This document shows, piece after piece, positions 42,788 through 51,574 of a stretch of DNA of 64,000 nt. The notes beneath the pieces are model-generated. The model was not told the origin of the DNA. It saw only the letters and a list, made by a program, of their open reading frames with translations, and did no database searches. The stretch's first letter is position 1. Each line of letters opens with the position of its first letter. The translations under genes were made by a program, and so were the position numbers. Origin of the DNA: Nostoc linckia NIES-25 (GTDB lineage: Bacteria > Cyanobacteriota > Cyanobacteriia > Cyanobacteriales > Nostocaceae); NCBI RefSeq assembly GCF_002368035.1, contig NZ_AP018222.1, positions 3,512,534 through 3,576,533 on the forward strand, read 5' to 3'.

Positions 42788-44323
42788 TTAATCAACCAGT
42801 TTCTTAGACTTCAGCCATTCGCGGACAACTTGTTCGACAGGAAGAGATTGATTATCAACTTGATAATTCATTTTTTGCATTTCTTCAGTGGAAATTAGCC
42901 CAGCCAATTGATTGATAGCTTTTCGTAACTCTGGATATCTTTCCAAAATTGCTTGATTGAAAACAGGCACAGCTTCATAAGGTGGAAAGTATTTTTTATC
43001 ATCTTCTAAAATGACTAAATTCAAAACAGCAATCAAGCCATCTGTAGAATTACCTGCTATCAAATCTACTTTCTTTTCCTTGATAGCTTGATATATCAGT
43101 CCTAACTCCATTTGTTGGGGGGGTTTAGCAAATTTGAAGCCATAAGTTTTAGCTAACCCCGGATAACCATCTTGTCGTCCCAGAAATTCATAACCAAATC
43201 CTGCCCGCATTTGAGGTGTATACTTAGCAGCTTCAGAAAGGGTTTTAATCTGCCACCGTTTAGCATCTTCACTGCGAATAATCATAGCGAAGGTGTTGTT
43301 AAATCCCAAAGGCTCCATAACTTCTAATTTAAATTTTTGGCTGTAGTCTTGTTTAACTTTTTGATAGACTACTTGAGGATCGCTAATAGGTTTTTGTTTC
43401 AAAACAGATGTTAAACTCGTTCCTGTGTATTCTATATACCCAGCTATTTGCCCTGCTTTCAACGCTTCATGGCAAATAAAAGTTCCACCTAAATTTAAGC
43501 GTCTATCAACCCTTAATTCAGTATGGGATTCTATTTGTTGAGCTAGTAGTTCCCCTAAAATAAATTGTTCGGTAAAATTTTTTGAACCAATAATAATTGT
43601 TGGTGGTGTTAGCCAATAGGTAAAGGCAATTAATCCGGCAATTATTAACATTAATATACCGAAATAAATGCCTGTTTTACGATTAATTTTTATACTTTTT
43701 TCACTTTGCTGTGTCAGGTTTTTTTCTAACCATCCAAAGGTAAAATCGGCACCTAACGCAATCAAAGCGGCGGGTATTGCCCCAGCTAAAATCAGCTGAT
43801 TATTAAGAGTAGAAATGCCCCGAAAAAGAAACACTCCCAAACCCCCGCCGCCAATAGCTGCCGCAATGGTAGCAATTCCCACAGAAATAACAGTTGCTAC
43901 CCTAACTCCTGCCAAAATTACGCCTAAAGCTAAGGGAATTTCTACTTGAAATAGCAATTGCCGATCTGTCATTCCCATTCCTCGTCCCGCTTCTCTAATT
44001 GCCGGCTCAACGCTATTAATACCGATATAAGTATTGCGAATTACTGGGAGCAAAGCATAAAGAATTAAGGCGACAATCGCAGGAACTTTGCCAATTCCGC
44101 CAAGAAATGGTACCGAAATCAAAAACCCAAAGATAGCTAAACTGGGAGTGGTTTGAATAGCATTAGTTAAACCGATAATAGGTTGGGCGAGTTTCGGTTG
44201 GCGAGTGATAAATATGCCTAAAGGAATGCCAATGGAAACCGCCACCACCATTGCAATTACAACTAATATTAAATGTTCTCCAGTGCGGAGGACAATTTCT
44301 AGGAAATATTGGCTTAAAAACAA
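42788..44323 (-). CDS. fused ABC permease/substrate-binding protein, OpuC/EgtU architecture
   Basis: A single 511-residue protein that combines a permease domain of the quaternary-amine transporter type (about 1-205) with a periplasmic OpuAC-like binding domain (about 240-511). The permease has IPLGIFITRQPKLAQPIIGLTNAIQTTPSLAIFGFLI, the EAA loop EAGRGMGMTDRQLLFQVEIP and IGGGGLGVFLFRGI. The binding domain has IIIGSKNFTEQFILGELLAQQIE, GGTFICHEALKAGQIAGYIEYTGT and DLIAGNSTDGLIAVLNLVILEDDK. Substrates in this family are glycine betaine, choline or, for EgtU, ergothioneine. The position beside the EgtD/synthase genes makes ergothioneine or hercynine a serious option. The ATPase partner is not in the neighbourhood. 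Confidence 0.9.
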   Translation of the reverse strand: MFLSQYFLEIVLRTGEHLILVVIAMVVAVSIGIPLGIFITRQPKLAQPIIGLTNAIQTTPSLAIFGFLISVPFLGGIGKVPAIVALILYALLPVIRNTYIGINSVEPAIREAGRGMGMTDRQLLFQVEIPLALGVILAGVRVATVISVGIATIAAAIGGGGLGVFLFRGISTLNNQLILAGAIPAALIALGADFTFGWLEKNLTQQSEKSIKINRKTGIYFGILMLIIAGLIAFTYWLTPPTIIIGSKNFTEQFILGELLAQQIESHTELRVDRRLNLGGTFICHEALKAGQIAGYIEYTGTSLTSVLKQKPISDPQVVYQKVKQDYSQKFKLEVMEPLGFNNTFAMIIRSEDAKRWQIKTLSEAAKYTPQMRAGFGYEFLGRQDGYPGLAKTYGFKFAKPPQQMELGLIYQAIKEKKVDLIAGNSTDGLIAVLNLVILEDDKKYFPPYEAVPVFNQAILERYPELRKAINQLAGLISTEEMQKMNYQVDNQSLPVEQVVREWLKSKKLVD

Positions 44324-44379
44324 AGTTATCTCCTAATACGGTTCAGTTACAGCAATTTTCATTTATTTGAACCATATAA

Positions 44380-44416
44380 ATATTGTAGGGGCGCACAACT
44401 AGCTGTGCGCCCCTAG
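44380..44416. repeat. GTAGGGGCGCACAACTAGCTGTGCG palindrome
   Basis: GTAGGGGCGCACA and TGTGCGCCCCTA pair almost perfectly. Similar palindromes lie at 22650-22682 and 47316-47346. It sits in the gap between the transporter start and the ilvC stop; possible terminator for ilvC. Confidence 0.6.
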
Positions 44417-44484
44417 AGCGTAGTCTATTGGGCTGAAAATAGCTATAAGGATAATTGTAGGTTAGTGTAACCGCATTGTTTTGT

Positions 44485-45480
44485 TTAAGCTTTTTTCAAC
44501 CAGCTAAACATGGCGCGTAAATCTTTACCAACTTCCTCAATTTTGTGTTCGGCTTCTTTGCGACGCAAGGCAGTAAATCCTGGTTTACCAGATTGGTTTT
44601 CCAAAACAAACTCTCGTGCAAATTGCCCAGATTGAATTTCGCTGAGAATCTTCTGCATTTCAGCTTTGGTTTGTTCGGTGACAATCCGCGGGCCGCGGGT
44701 ATAATCGCCATATTCAGCTGTGTTAGAAATGCTATCGCGCATTTTCGCTAAGCCGCCTTCCACAACCAAGTCAACAATCAACTTGACTTCATGGAGACAT
44801 TCAAAATAAGCCAATTCCGGTTGATAACCAGCTTCTACCAAAGTTTCAAACCCGGCTTTAATTAATGCACTCAAACCACCGCACAATACCGCTTGTTCGC
44901 CAAATAAATCAGTTTCAGTTTCTTCGCGGAAAGTAGTTTCCAGAATACCCGCACGAGAACCACCGATACCTTTAGCGTATGCCATTGCGCGATCGCGTGC
45001 CTGACCGCTAGCGTCTTGATAAACTGCAAACAGCGCTGGTACGCCTTCACCACTTTCATAAGTCCGCCGTACTAAATGCCCCGGCCCTTTTGGTGCCACC
45101 ATCACCACATCTACATTCGCTGGCGGTACAACTTGCCCAAAATGAATATTGAAACCGTGGGCAAAGGCTAACACATTCCCTTCTTCTAAATTCGGTTCAA
45201 TCTCGTTTTTGTAAATCGTTTTTTGGACTTCATCAGGTAACAAAATCATAATGAAGTCAGCAGCATTAGCCGCATCGGCAACATTTTTCACAGTTAAACC
45301 AGCTGCTTCGGCTTTCGCCACTGACTTACTGCCCGGATATAGTCCCACAATTACATTCAAACCACTATCTTTTAAGTTGAGAGCGTGGGCATGACCTTGG
45401 GAACCATAGCCGATGATAGCAATAGTTTTTCCGCTCAAAAGGTCTAAATTGGCATCTTCGTCATAATACATCCGGGCCAT
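44485..45480 (-). CDS. ilvC: ketol-acid reductoisomerase
   Basis: Second step of branched-chain amino acid synthesis, converting acetolactate to dihydroxy-isovalerate with NADPH and Mg2+. The 331-residue class I enzyme starts MARMYYDEDANLDLLSGKTIAIIGYGSQGHAHALNLKDSG. Further marks are VVMVAPKGPGHLVRRTYESGEGVPALFAV, ETTFREETETDLFGEQAVLCGG and LAYFECLHEVKLIVDLVVEGG (metal Asp/Glu). The ATG at 45478-45480 is chosen over one seven codons upstream because AGGAGA lies eight bases before it and the product then has the standard beginning. Confidence 0.97.
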   Translation of the reverse strand: MARMYYDEDANLDLLSGKTIAIIGYGSQGHAHALNLKDSGLNVIVGLYPGSKSVAKAEAAGLTVKNVADAANAADFIMILLPDEVQKTIYKNEIEPNLEEGNVLAFAHGFNIHFGQVVPPANVDVVMVAPKGPGHLVRRTYESGEGVPALFAVYQDASGQARDRAMAYAKGIGGSRAGILETTFREETETDLFGEQAVLCGGLSALIKAGFETLVEAGYQPELAYFECLHEVKLIVDLVVEGGLAKMRDSISNTAEYGDYTRGPRIVTEQTKAEMQKILSEIQSGQFAREFVLENQSGKPGFTALRRKEAEHKIEEVGKDLRAMFSWLKKA

Positions 45481-45559
45481 AGAAGCATCTCCTGTCAGCA
45501 AGCATCATTAAATTGGCAGGCTTATGATTGTACCTCAAATTGTGTAGTGAAAAACTACG

Positions 45560-45800
45560 GAATGGGGAATGGGGACTGGGGGCTGGGGACTGGGGACTGG
45601 GGAATGGAGAGTGAGAAAGTTTTTTCTAGTCCTCTGTCCCTTGATTTTTAAATTTGCATAAATACGTTATCAATCGCCGATAAATCTACACAATAAATAT
45701 TTTCAGTATATTTAGGAGATAAAAGTTACTTTAGTAATCAAAATATTTCTTTCCCAATCCCTAGTCCCTAATCCCCAGTCTCCAGTCCCTATTATTATAA
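45560..45800. repeat. heptamer array in two inverted arms between ilvC and the NADH dehydrogenase gene
   Basis: GGGGAATGGGGACTGGGGGC-type units at 45560-45608, and CAATCCCTAGTCCCTAATCC-type units at 45755-45792 in the opposite orientation, enclosing 145 bases. Same style as 27050-27236. Confidence 0.75.
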
Positions 45801-45891
45801 ATGTAAAAAAAAATACAAATTTATGATGACAAGTTTGAGATAAATTTGTTAAGAATAGTTACAGCAGTCATCATTCAAAGAAATATTTCTT

Positions 45892-47253
45892 ATGGTAAAC
45901 TCACTTGACAATAACCCAACCCATCAAGTTGTCATTGTTGGCGGTGGTTTTGGTGGACTTTATGCAGCAAAAACACTCGCTAAGACAGCAGTAAATGTTA
46001 CTTTGATCGATAAACGTAACTTTCATCTATTTCAACCCCTCCTTTACCAAGTCGCTACAGGCGCTTTATCTCCCGCTGATATTTCCTCGCCTTTGCGTTC
46101 TGTACTCAGTAAGAGCAAGAATACAAAAGTACTTCTGGGAGAGGTGAATAATATCGATCCAGAAGCACAAAAAGTAATTGTGGGCAACGAAGCAATACCT
46201 TACGACACGTTGATTGTTGCCACTGGTGCAAAGCATTCCTATTTTGGCAAAGACAATTGGGAAGAATTCGCCCCCGGCTTGAAAACTGTTGAAGACGCGA
46301 TAGAAATGCGTCGCCGGATTTTTATGGCATTTGAAGCAGCAGAAAAAGAAACCGACCCAGAAAAACGCCGTGCCTGGTTAACTTTTGTGATTGTTGGTGG
46401 CGGCCCTACTGGTGTAGAATTAGCGGGAGCGATCGCAGAACTGGCAAATCAAACTCTCAAAGAAGATTTCCGCAACATCGACACCTCAGAAGCTCAGATT
46501 TTGCTCTTAGAAGGACTAGATCGAATTCTGCCACCATTTGCACCAGAATTATCACAAGAAGCCGAAGCATCTCTAACGCGCTTGGGAGTGGTTGTCCAAA
46601 CAAAAACATTAGTAACCAATATTGAAAATGATATTGTCACCCTCAAACAAGGGGATGAAGTCAAAGAGATTGCCTCAAAAACGGTATTATGGGCAGCAGG
46701 TGTGAAAGCTTCGGCAATGGGAAAAGTGCTAACAGAACGCACAGGTGCCGAATGCGATCGCGCTGGACGTGTCATCGTCGAACCTGACTTGAGTATTAAG
46801 GGATATCCGAATATTTTTGTAATTGGCGACTTGGCGAATTTTTCTCACCAAAATGCTAAACCACTACCCGGTGTTGCACCTGTAGCCAAGCAAGAAGGAG
46901 AATACGTCGCAGAACTAATTCAAAAACGGCTTGTAGGTCAAACTTTGCCAGCCTTTGCTTATGTCGATCGCGGTAGTTTAGCGATGATTGGGCAAAATTC
47001 GGCTGTGGTGGATTTAGGTTTTCTCAAGCTCAAAGGCTTCTTTGCGTGGGCATTTTGGCTATTAATTCACATTTATTTCTTAATTGAATTTAACAACAAA
47101 TTAGTAGTAATGATTCAATGGGCGTGGAACTATTTCACCCGTAATCGTGGAGCTAGATTAATTACAGGTCAAGAATCAGCCACGCAGTTAGAAATTAGCG
47201 ATCGCAACACTTATTACACATCAGAGACTAATAAACAGCCAGTAAATGTCTAA
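45892..47253 (+). CDS. type II NAD(P)H:quinone oxidoreductase (Ndb-type)
   Basis: A single-subunit, non-proton-pumping NADH dehydrogenase that passes electrons to plastoquinone. The 453-residue flavoprotein has two Rossmann motifs, VVIVGGGFGGLYAAKTLAKT (FAD) and FVIVGGGPTGVELAGAIAELA (NADH). It also has NFHLFQPLLYQVATGALSPADI, the CxxA-like turn VLWAAGVKASAMG, and FVIGDLANF. A hydrophobic, aromatic C-terminal segment (LKGFFAWAFWLLIHIYFLIEFNNKLVVMIQWAWNYF, about 380-415) is the membrane attachment typical of NDH-2. It is monocistronic. Confidence 0.93.
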   Translation: MVNSLDNNPTHQVVIVGGGFGGLYAAKTLAKTAVNVTLIDKRNFHLFQPLLYQVATGALSPADISSPLRSVLSKSKNTKVLLGEVNNIDPEAQKVIVGNEAIPYDTLIVATGAKHSYFGKDNWEEFAPGLKTVEDAIEMRRRIFMAFEAAEKETDPEKRRAWLTFVIVGGGPTGVELAGAIAELANQTLKEDFRNIDTSEAQILLLEGLDRILPPFAPELSQEAEASLTRLGVVVQTKTLVTNIENDIVTLKQGDEVKEIASKTVLWAAGVKASAMGKVLTERTGAECDRAGRVIVEPDLSIKGYPNIFVIGDLANFSHQNAKPLPGVAPVAKQEGEYVAELIQKRLVGQTLPAFAYVDRGSLAMIGQNSAVVDLGFLKLKGFFAWAFWLLIHIYFLIEFNNKLVVMIQWAWNYFTRNRGARLITGQESATQLEISDRNTYYTSETNKQPVNV

Positions 47254-47903
47254 ATCGAACGTTGCATAAAGGGACTGGGAAAGAAATACAGCATATTTTA
47301 GATAAATGAAGTAAAGTCTGAGGGGCGCATGGCTATGCGCCCCTACGATTATTTGTACGTCACGCCTGCTGCAATATTGTGTGTAGATAAAGCAATACAG
47401 TTCAAATAAGACCAAAACACTTGTAGAGACGCCGATTTATGAGCCAGCGCGTTGCGGAGCGAGTGTGGTCTTGGGGGTTTCCCCCATGAACAACTCGCGT
47501 TGGGGTTCCTCCCGTTGTAGCGACTGGCGTCGCGTCTGGTAAACCCACAATTTTGTAGAATTAACCTTTAACCCAAGCGTATCGATATATAAACAGGACT
47601 TACGCAAAAGATAACGAAAGTAGCGGTTATTCATGAATTACCGCAACGCTTGAATAAGGTTTTCAGTCAGATATTGCGTAAGTCCTGATAAAGTGGTTGC
47701 AACCCTTTGATGGATCGGCAGATACAGGTTAGGATAATCCATCAATTAGAGGAAGATCTCGCAGCAAAACGCGATTAAGCGCTTTGCAACACAAAATTAG
47801 CCCAAATTCAACCTTGGGCGGATTATTTGGGGAGGTTGCCATTCTACTATTTTTGTTTTTTAGTTAAAGAAAATTTCGACTCAGTAAATTAAGTTATCAA
47901 GCC
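47254..47903. other. repeat-filled intergenic region
   Basis: About 650 bases with no intact gene. It holds the palindrome GAGGGGCGCATGGCTATGCG... at 47319-47345, a GC-rich block (47440-47535, CAGCGCGTTGCGGAGCGAGT) related to the inside of family B copy 3, and a 94-bp family C MITE (47594-47687). A short open stretch at 47708-47775 encodes MDRQIQVRIIHQLEEDLAAK before a stop; this may be a gene scrap. Confidence 0.6.
47594..47687. repeat. MITE, family C copy 1 (94 bp) with 5-bp target duplication
   Basis: Terminal inverted repeats CAGGACTTACGCAA / TTGCGTAAGTCCTG (outer 13 bases perfect), flanked on both sides by ATAAA (47589-47593 and 47688-47692). Same length as the copy at 57268-57361 and mostly identical to it in reverse. 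Confidence 0.93.
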
Positions 47904-48473
47904 TTGAATAAGCTACTCTTTACAGGTAAATCTTGGAAATTTATGGCTTTTTTCCTACCGCTAGTCATGTGGTGGGGATACAAAGAAGTACAAAACCTAT
48001 TTGTACAGCCGCAAGCCGTTATAGTGTTGGGTGGTTCGACGAGACGTTTAGAGCGAGAGAAGTTTACGGCAGAATTTGTCCGTAAGCATCCAAATATACC
48101 AATTTGGATTACAGGGGGTAGCCCAGCAAAGTATACACAACGGGTATTTACTAAAGCTGGTGTCGATCCTAAACGTTTACATTTGGACTATGAAGCAGTT
48201 GATACAGTTACTAATTTTACAACTTTGGTAGATGATTTGCAAGCTCGTGGGATCAAGAGTGTTTATTTGGTTACTTCTGACTTTCACATGCGTCGGGCTT
48301 GTGTCATCGGCGAAATTATTTTAGGTAGCCGGGGTATTTATTTAAAACCAGTACCAGTTCCCTCAGAAAATCCTCCTGAATCTATTGAAAAGTCTGTTCG
48401 AGATGGTGCTAGAGCCATACTTTGGTTAGTAACTGGTTACACTGGCGTTGATGCAGCTAAAACTAAACAGTAA
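47904..48473 (+). CDS. YdcF/SanA-like DUF218 protein
   Basis: A 189-residue membrane-anchored protein of the DUF218 (YdcF/ElyC/SanA) family, implicated in envelope metabolism. The start taken is a TTG at 47904; an ATG at 47943 would give 176 residues. An N-terminal hydrophobic segment (MAFFLPLVMWWGY) precedes the core: AVIVLGGSTRRLEREKFTAEFVRKHPNIPIWITGGSP, then the conserved Asn/Thr pattern DTVTNFTTLVDDLQARGIKSVYLVTSDFHMRRACVIGEIILG. The exact reaction is not known. No close operon neighbour. Confidence 0.88.
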   Translation: MNKLLFTGKSWKFMAFFLPLVMWWGYKEVQNLFVQPQAVIVLGGSTRRLEREKFTAEFVRKHPNIPIWITGGSPAKYTQRVFTKAGVDPKRLHLDYEAVDTVTNFTTLVDDLQARGIKSVYLVTSDFHMRRACVIGEIILGSRGIYLKPVPVPSENPPESIEKSVRDGARAILWLVTGYTGVDAAKTKQ

Positions 48474-48728
48474 ATAACAGCAATTTGAGATTTTGGAATT
48501 AGCGCTAATAATCTAGTTATTGGGCATTGGCCAAACAGGGCATTGGGCATAGGAAAAAGACAAGAAAACAAGGAGAATAATTCTTAAATCTTCTAAAGAC
48601 TTGGGTTAATCGCGTCTGAAGACTAATGACAACGGTTACAAGTTACCTATATAGTTCGAGAAAAAAACGCCCCAACTTCACCCACAATTTGATACCCTAG
48701 CTTAAACAGATTTGAGAAAAGTTAAAGC

Positions 48729-49892
48729 GTGGAAATTCAACTTGGGCGGGGAAAAACAGCTCGCAGAGCTTACGGAATAGATGAAATTGCTCTAGTCCCC
48801 GGTAACAGAACACTAGACCCCAGTTTGGCAGATACTAGATGGCGTATTGGCAATATTGAGCGAGAAATCCCGATAATTGCTAGTGCAATGGATGGCGTAG
48901 TAGATGTTCGCATGGCTGTACGTTTGTCGCAGTTAGGAGCATTAGGTGTCCTCAACTTAGAGGGGATTCAAACTCGCTATGCTGACCCAGACCCAATATT
49001 AGATCGCATTGCCTCCGTGGGGAAAGATGAATTCGTTGCCCTGATGCAAGAACTCTATGCCGAACCAATAAAACCGGAATTAATAGAAAAACGTATTCAG
49101 GAAATTAAACAACAAGGTGGCATTGCGGCGGTGAGTGCGACTCCAGCAGGAGCCAGCAAATACGGTGAAGCAGTAGCAAAAGCCGGAGCAGATTTATTTT
49201 TTGTGCAGGCTACGGTGGTTTCCACAGCGCATTTGTCACCAGAGTCTTTAGTGCCACTTGATTTAGCAGAATTTTGTCGTTCAATGCCTATTCCCGTGGT
49301 GTTGGGGAATTGTGTAACTTACGAAGTCACTTTGAATTTGTTAAAAGCTGGGGCAGCTGGGGTACTAGTGGGAATTGGCCCTGGTGCTGCTTGTACATCT
49401 CGTGGGGTGTTGGGTGTGGGTGTGCCACAAGCAACTGCGATCGCTGATTGTGCTGCGGCACGAGATGATTATTTCAAGGAAACTGGTAATTATATCCCCG
49501 TCATCGCTGATGGTGGTTTAATCACTGGTGGCGACATTTGCAAATGCATTGCTTGTGGTGCTGATGGTGTGATGATTGGTTCCCCCTTTGCCAGAGCCGC
49601 CGAAGCCCCAGGACGGGGTTATCATTGGGGCATGGCAACTCCCAGCCCAGTCCTGCCCCGTGGCACCCGCATTCGCGTTGCCACCACTGGCAGCCTAGAG
49701 CAAATACTAGTTGGCCCAGCAGGACTAGATGATGGCACTCACAATCTTTTAGGTGCCTTAAAGACCAGTATGGGCACCTTAGGAGCGAAAAATATTAAAG
49801 AAATGCAACAAGTAGAAGTTGTGATTGCTCCTTCCCTATTAACCGAGGGCAAAGTTTACCAAAAAGCTCAGCAGTTAGGAATGGGGAAATAA
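48729..49892 (+). CDS. guaB3: GuaB3 family IMP dehydrogenase-related protein
   Basis: A TIM-barrel enzyme related to IMP dehydrogenase (IMP to XMP with NAD), without the CBS pair. The 387-residue protein starts at GTG (EIQLGRGKTARRAYGIDEIALVPG). The catalytic-loop Cys lies in GVLVGIGPGAACTSRGVLGVGVPQA, followed by VIADGGLITGGDICKCIACGADGVMIGSPFARAAEAPG. The lack of CBS domains and the GRGKTARRAYGIDEI opening mark the GuaB3 branch. In cyanobacteria this gene commonly precedes yfr1 and trxA, as it does here. Confidence 0.93.
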   Translation: MEIQLGRGKTARRAYGIDEIALVPGNRTLDPSLADTRWRIGNIEREIPIIASAMDGVVDVRMAVRLSQLGALGVLNLEGIQTRYADPDPILDRIASVGKDEFVALMQELYAEPIKPELIEKRIQEIKQQGGIAAVSATPAGASKYGEAVAKAGADLFFVQATVVSTAHLSPESLVPLDLAEFCRSMPIPVVLGNCVTYEVTLNLLKAGAAGVLVGIGPGAACTSRGVLGVGVPQATAIADCAAARDDYFKETGNYIPVIADGGLITGGDICKCIACGADGVMIGSPFARAAEAPGRGYHWGMATPSPVLPRGTRIRVATTGSLEQILVGPAGLDDGTHNLLGALKTSMGTLGAKNIKEMQQVEVVIAPSLLTEGKVYQKAQQLGMGK

Positions 49893-49894
49893 GG

Positions 49895-50005
49895 GAACTG
49901 GGGACTGGGGACTGCGACAGAGGGGGAGATGAGGAGATGGGGAGTGTGGGGGGAAAGAAGATTTAATTCTCTCCCCTGCTCCCTGCTCCCTGCCCCTCTG
50001 CCTCT
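49895..50005. repeat. heptamer repeats after guaB3
   Basis: GGAACTGGGGACTGGGGACT units followed by GATGAGGAGATGGGGAGTG on one side and CTCCCCTGCTCCCTGCTCCC on the other. They separate guaB3 from yfr1. Confidence 0.75.
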
Positions 50006-50083
50006 TATGCCCAATGCCCAACAAATTATTAAAAAAATTTTCCAGGCCCCTAAACAATTCCTGGAAAAATTCTATATGTCGCC

Positions 50084-50089
50084 TACAAT
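50084..50089 (+). promoter_or_regulatory. -10 box of yfr1
   Basis: TACAAT followed by AGAAATAGCGG, seven bases before the presumed first base of Yfr1. No convincing -35 box is seen. Confidence 0.6.
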
Positions 50090-50095
50090 AGAAAT

Positions 50096-50168
50096 AGCGG
50101 AGACGCATGTTTCCGTTCACTCCTCACACCACACTCCGCCCGGACTACTGTTCGGGCGGTTCCTTATG
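50096..50168 (+). ncRNA. yfr1: small regulatory RNA Yfr1
   Basis: Contains the near-invariant unpaired motif ACTCCTCACAC (50119-50129) that defines Yfr1, a cyanobacterial antisense-type regulator of outer-membrane and other mRNAs. A short 5' stem (GCGGAGA...TTTCCG) precedes it. A 3' stem CCGCCCG...CGGGCGG (about 50137-50160) follows. A TACAAT box at 50084-50089 would place the start near 50096. The position between guaB-type and trxA genes is the known conserved one. The ends are approximate. Confidence 0.88.
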
Positions 50169-50284
50169 TTTATGAATAAAATCTAAAGCTTCTTTGCAAA
50201 TGTACATCCTTTACTCCGAAGCAGATGTTTTTGCTATGGTAGAATTTTCACGAAGCTCAGATATATTTGGCGAAGGTTTTAGGC

Positions 50285-50608
50285 ATGTCAGCAGCCGCAC
50301 AAGTTACGGATTCTACTTTTAAGCAAGAAGTACTCGACAGCGAAGTACCCGTTTTAGTTGACTTTTGGGCACCCTGGTGCGGACCATGCCGTATGGTAGC
50401 TCCTGTTGTCGATGAAATCTCCGAACAGTACAAAGGTCAAATAAAAGTCGTAAAGGTCAACACAGATGAAAATCCTAATGTTGCCAGTCAGTACGGCATC
50501 CGCAGTATTCCGACATTAATGATTTTTAAGGGTGGACAAAAAGTGGATATGGTGGTTGGCGCCGTGCCCAAAACTACATTATCTAGCACTCTGGAAAAGT
50601 ATCTTTGA
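50285..50608 (+). CDS. trxA: thioredoxin
   Basis: A small cytoplasmic dithiol reductase. The 107-residue protein has the active site FWAPWCGPCRMVAP (WCGPC) and the cis-proline loop IRSIPTLMIFKGG. It begins SAAAQVTDSTFKQEV, as cyanobacterial m-type TrxA does. The ATG at 50285 is preferred over a TTG six codons upstream because GAAGG lies nine bases before it and because of the usual beginning. It follows yfr1 by about 115 bases in the same direction. Confidence 0.96.
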   Translation: MSAAAQVTDSTFKQEVLDSEVPVLVDFWAPWCGPCRMVAPVVDEISEQYKGQIKVVKVNTDENPNVASQYGIRSIPTLMIFKGGQKVDMVVGAVPKTTLSSTLEKYL

Positions 50609-50673
50609 AACTCAATTGGCAACAAAATCCTCTTGAGTTATATATACTGTTGTCACTTTAAGTTAATTTTTGC

Positions 50674-50718
50674 AAACAAGTTTGAAAGGCTTAAATTCCC
50701 GGTCTTTCAAACTTGTTT
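50674..50718. terminator. perfect 15-bp hairpin between trxA and a marC-like gene
   Basis: AAACAAGTTTGAAAG and CTTTCAAACTTGTTT pair perfectly around a 15-base loop, in the gap between convergent genes. It could serve both strands. Confidence 0.7.
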
Positions 50719-50764
50719 ACATTTGTACGTAATTTAAGAATGTTTTAATATTTGTAGGAGTTTT

Positions 50765-51358
50765 TTAGCTCAGAAACAACTCCTTAATCCCTGTACTACC
50801 AATTTCCACCGCTAACGCTGCTAACAGAAAACCCAAAAGCTGAGTTACAATCACTCCACCTTCTGCACCAATCCATTGGTCAATGAAATTTGCCAAACGC
50901 AAAATCAACCAAGTAACAAACATCGCAGCTAAGATACCTACGACGATACTCAGATGGGGACTGTGTGATTTCGACATCAACAACATTACCGTCGTCAAAG
51001 TGCCCGGCCCTGCTAGCAGAGGTAAAGCTAGTGGAGTAATTGCCACATCGCGTCCTTCCTCAATAATTGGCCTATCTAATTCTCCCCGGAGCATTTGTAA
51101 AGCAATTAGCAGTAACAATAATCCTCCTGCTACTCGCAAAGATCCAATACTGATTTCGAGATAATTCAAAATTATTTGGTAAGCATTGGCAAACAGCAAA
51201 AGAACTGCGATCGCGACCATAATTGCTTTATCTATGACCTTGTTTCTATCTTCTGGCATCATGCCCTTAGTCAAAACTAAAACAATCGGTATATTGCCCA
51301 CAGCATCTGCCAAGACAAACACAGCGATAAATGTCTGAATCAGAATAGAGATATCCAC
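50765..51358 (-). CDS. MarC family membrane protein
   Basis: A 197-residue inner-membrane protein with about six transmembrane helices: ILIQTFIAVFVLADAVGNIPIVLVL, KAIMVAIAVLLLFANAYQIILNYL, LRVAGGLLLLLIALQML, ITPLALPLLAGPGTLTTVMLLM, SIVVGILAAMFVTWLILRLA, VTQLLGFLLAALAVEIGSTGI. The PLALPLLAGPG motif is diagnostic. The function is unresolved; the link to multiple antibiotic resistance in the name is historical. The start is GTG. Confidence 0.92.
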   Translation of the reverse strand: MDISILIQTFIAVFVLADAVGNIPIVLVLTKGMMPEDRNKVIDKAIMVAIAVLLLFANAYQIILNYLEISIGSLRVAGGLLLLLIALQMLRGELDRPIIEEGRDVAITPLALPLLAGPGTLTTVMLLMSKSHSPHLSIVVGILAAMFVTWLILRLANFIDQWIGAEGGVIVTQLLGFLLAALAVEIGSTGIKELFLS

Positions 51359-51574
51359 GAGTTGCTAGCTTTAGAAAGGGTTTGGTCACAACTTAACGGC
51401 AATCTTGCTCGGTTTGCTAGAACCTAGAGGAAGATTAAAATAAACAATGTGAATAATAAGTTTGTTCAAGAAAAGCAACAAGTCATGGATTTCTAATTAA
51501 GTTTCACAGATGCTGAAGTAGCGATATATTTTGATAATCTATTTCCCATAAATCAACTATTCGTTGTTGAATCT

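Noticed and set aside
47708..47860. Decayed small gene (MDRQIQVRIIHQLEEDLAAK)
   Set aside because: It looks vaguely like the beginning of small cyanobacterial hypothetical proteins, but the continuation after the stop does not match anything I know in any frame.
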